Shown here: positions 22,957-35,217 of the stretch, one piece after another | Position numbering within the stretch: position 1 is the first letter of the stretch | Layout of the letters: every line of letters starts with the position of its first letter | DNA from: Sorghum bicolor | Lineage: Eukaryota > Streptophyta > Magnoliopsida > Poales > Poaceae | Length of the DNA stretch: 64,000 nucleotides | Assembly (NCBI RefSeq): GCF_000003195.3 | Contig: NW_018396411.1 | Coordinates: 143,379-207,378, forward strand | Direction: 5' to 3' | Notes under the pieces: generated by a model | Told to the model about the DNA's origin: nothing | Seen by the model: only the letters and a program-made list of their open reading frames with translations | Database searches by the model: none | Program-made: the position numbers and the translations under genes

Positions 22957-25900
22957 AGTACGGTTTGCATGGAACATACCATATTCTCAGAAATCAATTT
23001 GGATGCACCCGATAGAACTACTAGATGAAGTGTATCATATGGAATCTCGCTTCAGTCTAGTTGGAGATAGTATTAGTTTCGATGCAAGATAGGTGAATGG
23101 TTTGTGCCCAGTGCACCATAGGCTCAGAAACCGTTGTGGAAGTTACCGATGGTACTCCTATGTGAAGAGGCTCAAGTGAAAGCTCGGTTCGTTGTGTTTG
23201 GAGATAGTGCTAATCTTGATGAAAGATAGGTGTACGGTTTGCATGGAACGTACCATATTCTTAGAAATCAATTTGGACGCACCCGATAGAACTCCTAGAT
23301 CATGTGTGTCATATGGAATCTCGCTACAATTTGTTTGGAGACAGTGTTAGTTTAGGTGCAAGATTGGTGCATGGTTTGCGCATAATGCACCATAGGCTCA
23401 GAAACCATTATGGAAGCACCCGATGATAATCCTAGGTGAAGAGGCTCAAGTGGAAGGTCACTTCGATCTGTTTGGAGATAGTGCTAATCTTGATGCAAAA
23501 TAGGTGCACGGTTTGCATGGAACATACCATATGCTATGAAATCTATTTGGACGCACCCCAATAGAACTCCTAGATGACATGTGTCATATAGAATCTTGCT
23601 TTGGTCTGTTTGGAGACAGAGTTAGTTTTGGTGCAATATAGGTACACAATTTTCGCCTAATGCATCATAGGCTAAGAAACCATTTTGGATGCACCCGATG
23701 ATACTACTGGGTAAAGGGGCTCAAGTGGAATCTCAGTTTGCTTTGTTTGGAGATTATGCTAATCTTGATGCAAGATAGGTGCACGAATTGCATCGAACGT
23801 ACCATATGCTTAGAAATATATTTTTAAGCACCCAATAGAACTCCTAGGTGATGGGTGTCATATAGAATCTCACTTCGGTCTCTTTGGAGATAGTGTTAGT
23901 TTCGGTGCAAGATAGGTACATGGTTTGTGCCAAATGCACCATAGGCTAAGAAACTACTTTGGACGCACGCGATGGTAGTCCTTGGTGAAGAGGCTCATGT
24001 GGAACCTTGGTTCTGTCTGTTTGAAGATAGTTCCAATCTTGATGCAAGATAGGTGCACGGTTTGCATGGAACATACCATATGCTCAGAAATCAATTTGGA
24101 CACACCCGATGGAACTGTAGATGCACCCGATGGAACTACTAGATGAAGTTTATCATATGTTATCTCGCTTCCGTCCAGTTGGAGATAGTATTAGTTTCGG
24201 TGCAAGATAGTTGCATGGTTTGTGCCCACTGCACCATAGGCTCAAAAATCGTTGTGGAAGTCCCGATGGTACTCCTATGTGAAGAGGCTCAAGTGAAAGC
24301 CCGGTTCGGTCTGTTTGGAGATAGTGCTAATCTTGATGAAAGATAGGTGTACGGTTCGCATAGAACGTACCATATTCTCATAAATCAATTTGGACGCAAC
24401 CGATAGAACTCCTAGATCATGTGTGTCATTTGGAATCTCGCTTCAATCTGTTTGGAGACATTGTTAGTTTAGGTGGAAGATTGGTGCATCGTTTGCGCAT
24501 AATGCACCATAGGCTCAGAAACAATTATGGAAGCACCCGATGATAATCCTAGGTGAAGAGGCTCTAGTGGAAGCTCGGTTCGATCTGTTTGGAGATAGTG
24601 CTAGTCTTGATGCAAGATAGATGCACGGTTTGCATGGGACGTACCATATGCTAAGAAATCCATTTAGACGCACCCCAATAGAACTCCTAGATGACATGTG
24701 TCATATCGAATCTCGCGTTGGTCTATTTGGAGACAGAGTTAGTTTTGGTGCAAGATAGGTACACAGTTTGCGCCTAATGCATCATAGGCTAAGAAACCAT
24801 TTTGGATGCACCCGATGATACTCCTGGGTAAAGGGGCTCAAGTGGAATCTCAGTTTGCTTTGTTTGGAGATAGTGCTAATCTTGATGCAAGATAGGTGCA
24901 CGAATTGCATCGAACATACCATATGCTTCGAAATATATTTGGAAGCACCCAATAGAACTCCCAGATGACGTGTGTCATATAGAATCTCACTTCGGTCTCT
25001 TTGGAGATAGTGTTAGTTTCGGTGCAAGATAGGTACACGGTTTGTGCCTAATGCACCATAGGATAAGAAACTATTTTGGACGCACGCGATGGTACTCCTT
25101 GGTGAAGAGGCTCATGTGGAATCTTGGTTCTGTCTGTTTTGGAGATAGTTCTAATCTTGATGCAAGATAGGTGCATGGTTTGCATAGAACGTACCATATG
25201 CTCAGAAATCAAATTGGACACACCCGATGGAACTCCTAGATCATGTGTGTCATATGGAATCTCGCTTCAATCTGTTTGGAGACAGTGTTAGTTTAGGTGC
25301 AAGATTGGTGCATGGTTTGCACATAATGCACCATAGGCTCAGAAACCATTATGGAAGCACCTGATGATAATCCTAGGTGAAGAGGCTCAAGTGGAAGCTC
25401 GGTTTGATCTGTTTGGAGATAGTGCTAATCTTGATGCAAGATAGGTGCATGGTTTGCATGGAACATACCATATGCTAAGAAATCCATTTGGACACATCCC
25501 AATAGAACTCCTAGATGACATGTGTCATATGGAATCTCGCTTTGGTCTGTTTGGAGACGGATGTAGTTTTGGTGCAAGATATGTACACAGTTTGCGCCTA
25601 ATGCATCATAGGCTAAGAAACTATTTTGGATGCACCCGATGATACTCCTGGGTAAAGGGGCTCAAGTGCAGGCTCAGTTTGCTTTGTTTGGAGATAGTGC
25701 TAATCTTGATGCAAGATAGGTGCACGAATTGCATCGAACGTACCATATGCTTAGAAATATATTTGGAAGCACCCAATAGAACTCCTAGATGACGTGTGTC
25801 ATATAGAATCTCACTTCGGTCTCTTTGGAGATAGTGTTAGTTTCGGTGCAAGATAGGTATACGGTTTGTGCCTAATGCACCATAGGCTAAGAAACTATTT

Positions 25901-26594
25901 TAGACACGTGATGGTACTCCTTGGTGAAGAGGCTCATGTGGAATCTTGGTTCTGTGTGTTTGGAGATAGTTCTAATCTTGATGCAAGATAGGTGCACAGT
26001 TTGCATGGAACATACTATATGCTCAGAAATCAATTTGGACACACCCGATGAAACTGTAGATGCACCCGATGGAACTACTAGATGAAGTGTATCATATGGA
26101 ATCTCGCTTTGGTCCAGTTGGAGATAGTATTAGTTTTGGTGCAAGATAGTTGCATGGTTTGTGCCCAGTGCACCATAGGCTCAGAAATCATTGTGGAAGT
26201 TCCCGATGGTACTCCTAGGTGAAGAGGCTCAAGTGAAAGCTCGGTTCGGTCTGTTTGGAGATAGTGCTAATCTTGATGAAAGATAGGTGTACGGTTTGCA
26301 TGGAACATACCATATTCTCTAAAATCAATTTGGACGCACCCGATAGAACTCCTAGATCATGTGTGTCATATGGAATCTCGCTTCAATTTGTTTGGAGACA
26401 GTGTTAGTTTAGGTGCAAGATTGGTGCATGGTTTGCGCGTAATGCACCATAGGCTCAGAAACCATTATGGAAGCACCCGATGATAATCCTAGGTGAAGAG
26501 GCTCAAGTGGAAGGTCGGTTCGATCTGTTTGGAGATTGTGCTAATCTTGATGCAAGATAGGTGCACGGTTTGCATGGAACATACCATATGCTAA
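22957..26594. repeat. Satellite segment S' (right copy of S)
   Basis: It begins with an e/c hybrid monomer (e core followed by the c ending ACTACTAGATG), then d. It tracks 13.3-17.15 kb at a fixed 9444-bp offset from about 14.3 kb on, with roughly 1% differences by eye over 2 kb. b anchors are at 23925, 25042, 25865 and 26982. The retrotransposon of 7248-13319 is absent. Similarity to S stops near 26594, where the array continues as 8-mers. Confidence 0.83.
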
Positions 26595-27600
26595 GAAATC
26601 CATTTGGACGCAACCCAATAGAACTCCTGGATGACATGTGTCATATAGAATCTCGCTTTGGTCTGTTTGGAGATAGAGATAGTTTTGGTGCAAGATAGCT
26701 ACACAGTTTGCCCCTAATGCATCATAGGCTAAGAAACCATTTTGGATGCACCTGATGATACTCCTAGGTAAAGGGGCTCAAGTGGAAGCTCAGTTTGCTT
26801 TCTTTGGAGATAGTGCTAATCTTGATGCAAGATAGGTGCACGAATTGCATCGAACGTACCATATGCTTAGAAATATATTTGGAAGCACCCAATAGAACTC
26901 CTAGATGACGTGTGTCATATAGAATCTCACTTCGGTCTCTTTGGAGATAGTGTTAGTTTCGGTGCAAGATAGGTACACGGTTTGTGCCTAATGCACCATA
27001 GACTAAGAAACTATTTTCGACACACGCGATGGTACTCCTTGGTGAAGAGGCTCATGTGGAATCTTGGTTTTGTGTGTTTGGAGATAGTTTTAATCTTGAT
27101 GCAAGATAGGTGCACGATTTGCATGGAACATACTATATGCTCAGAAATCAATTTGGACACACCCGATAGAACAGTAGATGCACCCAATGGAACTACTAGA
27201 TGAAGTGTATCATGTGGAATCTCGCTTTGGTCCAGTTGGAGATAGTATTAGTTTTGGCGCAAGATAGTTGCATGGTTTGCGCCCAGTGCACCATAGGCTC
27301 AGAAATCGTTGTGGAAGTTCCCGATGGTACTCCTAGGTGAAGAGGCTCAACTGAAAGCTCGGTTCGGTCTGTTTGGAGATAGTGCTAATCTCTATGAAAG
27401 ATAGGTGTATGGTTTGCATGGAACATACCAAATTCTCAGAAATCAATTTGGACGCACCCGATAGAACACCTAGATCATGTGTGTCATATGGAATCTCGAT
27501 TCAATCTGTTTGGAGACAGTGTTAGTTTGGGTGCAAGATTGGTGCATGGTTTGCGCATAATGCACCATAGGCTCAGAAACCATTATGGAAGCACCCGATG
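25790..27600. repeat. Duplication E, left copy (partner 35218-37060)
   Basis: Matches 35218-37060 at an offset of 9428 bp, for example TTTTAGACACGTGATGG at 25900 and 35328. The last part shares TTCGACACACGCG in the b monomer with the partner (27015 and 36443). Ends are approximate. Confidence 0.7.
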
Positions 27601-30600
27601 ATAATCCTAGGTGAAGAGACTCATGTGGAAGGTCGGTTCGATATGTTTGGAGATAGTGCTAATCTTGATGCAAGATAGGTGCACGGTTTGCGTGGAACAT
27701 ACCATATGCTAAGAAATCCATTTGGACGCACCCCAATAGAACTCCTAGATGACGTGTGTCATATAGAATCTCGCTTTGGTCTGTTTGGAGGCAGAGTTAG
27801 TTTCGGTGCAAGATAGGTACACAGTTTGCGTCTAATGCATCATAGGCTAAGAAACCATTTTGGATGCACCCGATGATACTCCTGGGTAAAGGGGCTCAAG
27901 TGGAAGCTCAATTTGCTTTGTTTGGAGGTAGTGCTAATCTTGATGCAAGATAGGTGCACGAATTGCATCGAACGTACCATATGCTTAGAAATATATTTGG
28001 AAGCACCCAATAGAACTCCTAGATGACGTATGTCATATAGAATCTCACTTTGGCCTCTTTGGGGATAGTGTTAGTTTTGGTGCAAGATAGGTACACGGTT
28101 TGTGCCTAACGCACCACAGGCTAAGAAACTATTTTGGACGCACGCGATGGTACTCCTTGGTGAAGAGGCTCATGTGGAATCTTGGTTCTGTGTGTTTGGA
28201 GATAGTTCTAATCTTGATGTAAGATAGGTGCACAGTTTGCATAGAACATACTATATGCTCAGAAATCAATTTGGACACACCCGATGGAACTGTAGATGCA
28301 CCCGATGGAACTACTAGATGAAGTGTATCATATGGAATCTCGCTTTGGTCCAGTTGGAGATAGTATTAGTTTTGGTGCAAGATAGTTGCATGGTTTGTGC
28401 CCAGTGCACCATAGGCTCAGAAATAGTTGTGGAAGTTCCCGGTGGTAGTCCTAGGTGAAGAGGCTCAAGTGAAAGCTCGGTTCGGTCTGTTTGGAGATAG
28501 TGCTAATCTTGATGAAAGATAGGTATACGGTTTGCATGGAACATACCATATTCTTAGAAATCAATTTGGACACACCCGATAGAACACCTAGATCATGTGT
28601 GTCATATGGAATCTCGCTTCAATCTGTTTGGAGACAGTGTTAGTTTAGGTGCAAGATTGGTGCATGGTTTGCGCATAATGCACCATAGGCTCAGAAACCA
28701 TTATGGAAGCACCCGATGATAATCCTAGGTGAAGAGGCTCAAGTGGAAGGTCGGTTCGATCTGTTTAGAGATAGTGCTAATCTTGATGCAAGATAGGTGC
28801 ACGGTTTGCATGGAACATTCCATATGGTAAGAAATCCATTTGGACGCACCCCAATAGAACTTCTGGATGACATGTGTCATACAGAATCTCGCTTTGGTCT
28901 GTTTGGAGACAGAGATAGTTTTGGTGCAAGATAGCTACACAGTTTGCACCTAATGCATCATAGGCTAAGAAACCTATTTGGATGCACCCGATGATACTCC
29001 TAGGTAAAGGGGCTCAAGTGGAAGCTCAGTTTGCTTTGTTTGGAGATAGTGCTAATCTTGATGCAAGATAGGTGCACGAATTGCATCGAACGTACCATAT
29101 GCTTAGAAATATATTTGGAAGCACCGAATAGAACTCCTAGATGACGTGTGTCATTTAGAATCTCACTTCGGTCTCTTTGGAGATAGTGTTAGTTTCGATG
29201 CAAGATAGGTACACAGTTTGTGCCCAGTGCACCATAGGCTCAGAAATCGTTGTGGAAGTTCCCGATGGTACTCCTAGGTGAAGAGGCTCAAGTGAAATCT
29301 CGGTTCGGTCTGTTTGGGGATAGTGCTAATCTTGATGAAAGATAGGTGTACGGTTTGCATGGAACATACCATATTCTCTGAAATCAATTTGGACGCACCC
29401 GATAGAACTCCTAGATCATGTGTGTCATATGGAATCTCGCTTCAATCTGTTTGGAGACAGTGTTAGTTTAGGTGCAAGATTGGTGCATGGTTTGCGCATA
29501 ATGCACCATAGGCTCAGAAACCATTATGTTAGCACCCGATGATAATCCTAGGTGAAGAGGCTCAAGTGGAAGGTTTGTTCGATCTGTTTGGAGATAGTGC
29601 TAATCTTGATGCAAGATAGGTGCACGGTTTGCATGGAACATACCATATGCTAAGAAATCCATTTGGACGCACCCCAATAGAACTCCTGGATGACATGTGT
29701 CATATAGAATCTCGCTTTAGTTTGTTTGGAGACAGAGATAGTTTTGGTGTAAGATAGCTACACAGTTTGCACCTAATGCATCATAGGCTAAGAAACATAT
29801 TTAGATGCACCCGATGATACTCCTAGGTAAAGGGGCTCAAGTGGAAGCTCAGTTTCCTTTGTTTGGAGATAGTGCTAATCTTGATGCAAGATAGGTGCAC
29901 AAATTGCATCGAACGTACCATATGCTTAGAAATATATTTGGAAGCACCGAATAGAACTCCTACATGACGTGTGTCATATAGAATCTCACTTCGGTCTCTT
30001 TGGAGATAGAGTTAGTTCTGGTGCAAGATAGGTACACGGTTTGTGCCTAATGCACCGTAGGCTAAGAAACTATTTTGGACGCACGCGATGGTACTCCTTG
30101 GTGAAGAGGCTCATGTGGAATCTTGGTTCTATGTTTGGAGATAGTTCTAATCTTGATGCAAGATAGGTGCACGGTTTGCATGGAACATACTATATGCTCA
30201 GAAATCAATTTGGACACATCCGATGGAACTGTAGATGCACCCGATGGAACTACTAGATGAAGTGTATCATATGGAATCTCGCTTTGGTCCAGTTGGAGAT
30301 AGTATTAGTTTTGGTGCAAGATAGTCGCATGGTTTGTGCCCAGTGCACCATAGCCTCAGAAATCGTTGTGGAAGTTCCCGATGGCACCATAGTCTATTTG
30401 GAGATAGTGCTAATCTTGATGAAAGATAGGTGTACGGTTTGCATGGAACATACCATATTCTTAGAAATCAATTTGGACGCACCCGATAGAACACCTAGAT
30501 CATGTGTGTCATATGGAATCTCGCTTCAATCTATTTGGAGACAGTGTTAGTTTAGGTGCAAGATTGGTGCATGGTTTGCGCATAATGCACCATAGGCTCA

Positions 30601-32101
30601 GAAACCATTATGGAAGCACCCGATGATAATCCTAGGTGTAGAGGCTCAAGTGGAAGGTCGGTTCGATTTGTTTGGAGATAGTGCTAATCTTGATGCAAGA
30701 TAGGTGCACGGTTTGCATGGAACATACCATATGCTAAGAAATCCATTTGGACGCACCCCAATAGAACTCCTGGATGACATGTGTCATATAGATTCTCACT
30801 TTGGTCTGTTTGGAGACAGAGCTAGTTTTGGTGCAAGATAGGTACACAGTTTGCGCCTAATGCATCATAGCCTAAGAAACCATTTTGGATGCACCCGATG
30901 ATACTCCTGGGTAAAGGGGCTCAAGTGGAAGCTCAATTTGCTTTGTTTGGAGATAGTGCTAATCTAGATGCAAGATAGGTGCACGAATTGCATCGAACGT
31001 ACCATATGCTTCGAAATATATTTGGAAGCACCCAATAGAACTCCTAGATGACGCGTGTCATATAGAATCTCACCTCGGCCTCTTTGGAGATAGTGTTAGT
31101 TTTAGTGCAAGATAGGTACACGGTTTGTGCCTAATGCACCATAGGCTAAGGAACTAGTTTGGACGCACGCGATGGTACTCCTTGGTGAAGAGGCTCATGT
31201 GGAATCTTGGTTCTGTGTGTTTGGAGATAGTTCTAATCTTGATGCAAGATAGGTGCACGGTTTGCATGGAACATACCATATGCTCGGAAATCAATTTGGA
31301 CAAACCCGATGGAACTGTAGATGCACCCGATGGAACTACTAGATGAAGTGTATCATATGGAATCTCGTTTTGGTCTGTTTGGAGACAGAGTTAGTTTTGG
31401 TGCAAGATAGGTGCACAGTTGGTGCCTAATGCATCATAGGCTAAGAAACCATTTTGGATGCACCAGATTATACTCCTGGGTAAAGGCGCTCAAGTGGAAG
31501 CTCCGTTTGCTTTGTTTTGAGATAGTGCTAATCTTGATGCAAGATAGGTGCACGAATTGCATCGAACGTACCATATGCTTCGAAATATATTTTGAAGCAC
31601 CCAATAGAACTCCTAGAATTACGTGTGTCATATAGAATCTTACTTCGGTCTCTTTGGAGATAGTGTTAGTTTCGGTGCAAGATAGGTACACGGTTTGTGC
31701 CTCATGCACCATAGGCTAAGAAACTATTTTGGACACACGCGATGGTACTCCTTGGTGAAGGGACTCATGTGGAATCTTGGTTGTGTCTGTTTAGAGATAG
31801 TTCTAATCTTGATGCAAGATAGGTGCACGGTTTGCATGGGATATACCATATGCTCATAAATCAATTTGGACACACCTGATGGAACTGTAGATGCACCCGA
31901 TGGACTACTACTAGATGAAGTGTATCATATGGAATCTTGTTTCAGTCTAGTTGGAGATAGTATTAGTTTTGGTGCAAGATAAGTGCATGGTTTGTGCCTA
32001 GTGCACCATAGGCTGAGAAACCGTTGCGGAAGTTACCGATGGTACTCCTAGGTGAACAGGATCTAGTGAAAGCTCGGTTTGGTCTGTTTGGAGATAGTGC
32101 T
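26595..32101. repeat. 8-mer HOR satellite array
   Basis: b-monomer anchors at 26982, 28100, 30041, 31125 and 31695. The spacings are 1118; 1941 (two units minus exactly b+c, 295 bp, joined near 29219); 1084 (one unit minus 32 bp near 30385 and 2 bp near 30130); and 570 (one unit minus the four monomers d-e-f-g, joined near 31371). The array stops at the solo LTR inserted in an e monomer. The short frames here, for example 30257-30550, exist only because the 32-bp deletion fuses two repeat frames. Confidence 0.88.
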
Positions 32102-33181
32102 TGTCGGCGTCTACACTCGTGGTCTAGACACAAACGAGTATTAGTATGCGTGACTACCTAAGCCCGGATGGTGATGCAAGTGAAACAAAGAGAATTTATA
32201 CTGGTTCGGGCTAATTATGCCCTACGTCCAATGAGATCGGGGTTCTGTATTGACTTGCACCCAAAGGTGCTTGTAGTAGAGGAGTACAAGCAGGTTGCGA
32301 GAGAGGGCTAAGTCCCAGGTCTCGGCTTTGTGTGGTGGACAGAGTGCTGGCTGCTACTCTATGCGTGAACTAGCTTGGAGCCGTGAAGTGTGTGCGTGTG
32401 TGTTATGTGGTTGAACTTGTTCGTGAACCCCCTATCCTGGTCGTGAGCCCTGTCTCCCCTTTTATAGCCCCAAGGGAGGCAGGTATTTACATGAGGGATT
32501 GGAGATTTCCTCTGCTGAGGGGAGGAGCGACAGTCCCGACCCTGTAGAAGCTTGCCCATCCTGTCCTTGAGGCATGGTTGATAGCATGGCTGCTCCTGTG
32601 GAGGGTTACCGAGCCCTGTTGGAGTCGTGGGGGTCGGATCGGCGATACTACAGCCTGTCATGTTAACAGTGAGAGAAGACAGCAAATAGTGACACTAGTT
32701 AATCTCTCCCATTCCTCTTTACTGTGGGGCGGTACACCACAGTGAAAGACGTGAGGTCACACAGTGAAAGAGGTAAGGTTGCAGTGCTCAGGGTGGTTGG
32801 AATAGTCGCCAACACGCCCTGCTGCGATATGGGAGTCACTGCGTCTGTCACGTCGTGAGTACGGGCGTCGTGCGTCGGAAGACTTGCTCTGACCGGGCGA
32901 AGTGGCGTTGGCGCCCGAGCCTTAGAGGGGTCGGGCAAGACGGAATTTACACCCGAGGCCAAGGGGGTCGGGCGAGGCGGTGTCTGCGTCCGAGCCCTAG
33001 GGGGGTCGGGCGAGACGGAACTCGCGCCCGAGGCCAAGGGGTCGGGCGAGCCGTGATTTGGGCCCGAGATCGAGGAGACAGATGTGCTGGCGCCCGCGTC
33101 CTGATGATTGTAGATGGTTTAGTTCGGATTTTGCGATTTTTATTGCTCTGATTTGGGTATCCCTTTTTATGGTACCCAACA
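32102..33181 (-). mobile_element. Solo LTR of a gypsy-type retrotransposon, copy 1
   Basis: 1080 bp bounded by TGTCGGCG...GTACCCAACA and flanked on both sides by GTGCT (32097-32101 and 33182-33186). Its removal rejoins an uninterrupted monomer, so it is an LTR left after recombination between two LTRs. On the minus strand it starts TGTTGGGTACC, has a canonical TATAAAAGG, and resembles the Tat-type gypsy LTRs common in grasses, from memory. The interior is GC-rich near 32850-33060. No internal protein domain is present; the 60-112 aa frames on both strands are unsupported. Confidence 0.9.
32458..32466 (-). promoter_or_regulatory. TATA box of solo LTR copy 1
   Basis: On the minus strand it reads TATAAAAGG followed by GGAGACAGGG, about 715 bp from the minus-strand LTR start. 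A good match to a plant TATA box, and the main evidence for the minus orientation of this LTR. Confidence 0.65.
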
Positions 33182-35217
33182 GTGCTAATCTTGATGCAAG
33201 ATAGGTGTACGGTTTGCATGGAACATACCATATTCTCGGAAATCAATTTGGACGCACCCGATAGAACTCCTAGATCATGTGTGTCATATGGAATCTTGCT
33301 TCCATCTGTTTGGAGACAGTGTTAGTTTAGGTGCAAGATTGGTGCATGGTTTGCGCATAATGCACCATAGGCTCGGAAACCATTATGGAAGCACCAGATA
33401 ATACTCCTAGGTGAAGAGGCTCAAGTGGAAGGTCGGTTCGATCTGTTTGGAGATAGTGCTAATCTTGATGCAAGATAGGTGCACGGATTGCACGGAACAT
33501 ACCATATGCTAAGAAATCCATTTGGACGCATCCCAATAGAACTCCTAGATGACATGTGTCATATGGAATCTCGCTTTGCTCTGTTTGGAGACAGAGTAAG
33601 TTTTGGTGCAAGGTAGGTACACAGTTTGCGCCTAATGCATCATAGGCTAAGAAACCATTTTGGATGCACCCGATGATAATCCTAGGTGAAGAGGCTCAAG
33701 TGGAAGGTCGGTTCGATCTGTTTGGAGATTGTGCTAATCTTGATGCAAGATAGGTGCACGGTTTGCATGGAACATACCATATGCTAAGAAATCCATTTGG
33801 ACGCACCCCAATAGAACTCCTGGATGACATGTGTCATATAGAATCTCGCTTTGGTATGTTTGGAGACAGAGATAGTTTTGGTGCAAGATAGCTACACAGT
33901 TTGTACCTAATGCATCATAGGCTAAGAAACCATTTTGGATGCACCAGATGATACTCCTAGGTAAAGGGGCTCAAGTGGAAGCTCAGTTTGCTTTGTTTGG
34001 AGATAGTGCTAATCTTGATGCAAGATAGGTGCAGGAATTGCATTGAACGTACCATATGCTTAGAAATATATTTGGAAGCACCGAATAGAACTCCTAGATG
34101 ACGTGTGTCATATAGAATCTCACTTCGGTCTCTTTGGAGATAGTGTTAGTTTCGGTGCAAGATAGGTACACTGTTTGTGCCTAATGCACCATATGCTAAG
34201 AAACTATTTTGGACACACGCGATGGTACTCCTTGGTGAAGAGGCTCATGTGGAATCTTGGTTTTGTGTGTTTGGAGATAGTTTTAATCTTGATGCAAGAT
34301 AGGTGCACGATTTGCATGGAACATACTATATGCTCAGAAATCAATTTGGACACACCCGATAGAACAGTAGATGCACCCAATGGAACTACTAGATGAAGTG
34401 TATCATATGGAATCTCGCTTTGGTCCAGTTGGAGATAGTATTAGTTTTGGTGCAAGATAGTTGCATGGTTTGCGCCCAGTGCACCATAGGCTCAGAAAAT
34501 CGTTGTGGAAGTTCCCGATGGTACTCCTAGGTGAAGAGGCTCAACTGAAAGCTCGGTTCGGTCTGTTTGGAGATAGTGCTAATCTCTATGAAAGATAGGT
34601 GTATGGTTTGCATGGAACATACCAAATTCTCAGAAATCAATTTGAACGCACCCGATAGAACACCAAGATCATGTGTGTCATATGGAATCTCGCTTCAATC
34701 TGTTTGGAGACAGTGTTAGTTTAGGTGCAAGATTGGTGCATGGTTTGCGCATAATGCACCATAGGCTCAGAAACCATTATGGAAGCACCCGATGATAATA
34801 CTAGGTGAAGAGGCTCATGTGGAAGGTCGGTTCGATCTGTTTGGAGATAGTGCTAATCTTGATGCAAGATAGTTGCACGGTTTGCATGGAACATACCATA
34901 TGCTAAGAAATCCATTTGGACGCACACCAATAGAACTCCTAGATGACATGTGTCATATAGAATCTCGCTTTGGTCTGTTTGGAGGCAGAGTTAGTTTCGG
35001 TGCAAGATAGGTACACAGTTTGCGCCTAATGCATCATAGGCTAAGAAATCATTTTGGATGCACCCGATGATACTCCTAGGTAAAGAGGCTCAAGTGGAAG
35101 CTCAGTTTGCTTTGTTTGGAGATAGTGCTAATCTTGATGCAAGATAGGTCCACGAATTGCATCGAACGTACCATATGCTTAGAAATATATTTGGAAGCAC
35201 CCAATAGAACTCCTAGA

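Larger units (their letters stand above)
28751..35215. repeat. Segmental duplication D, left copy (partner 37061-43800)
   Basis: Matches the right copy at an offset of 8310 bp at its start, 8596-8605 bp from about 29.3 kb, and 8598 bp near its end. The 295-bp change in offset is the loss of monomers b+c near 29219 in this copy. It contains the solo LTR 32102-33181. The paired solo LTRs differ at about two bases and one indel, so the duplication is recent. The right limit is near 35215, where AGCACCCAATAG replaces AGCACCGAATAG. Confidence 0.83.

Noticed and set aside
30257..30550. 97-codon frame, repeated at 38853-39146
   Set aside because: Created by the 32-bp satellite deletion that fuses two repeat frames, and copied by the segmental duplication.
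32359..33246. Frames of 60-112 codons on both strands in the solo LTRs (also 41058-41843)
   Set aside because: Overlapping frames in GC-rich LTR sequence, identical in both copies only because of the recent duplication. No domain recognised.
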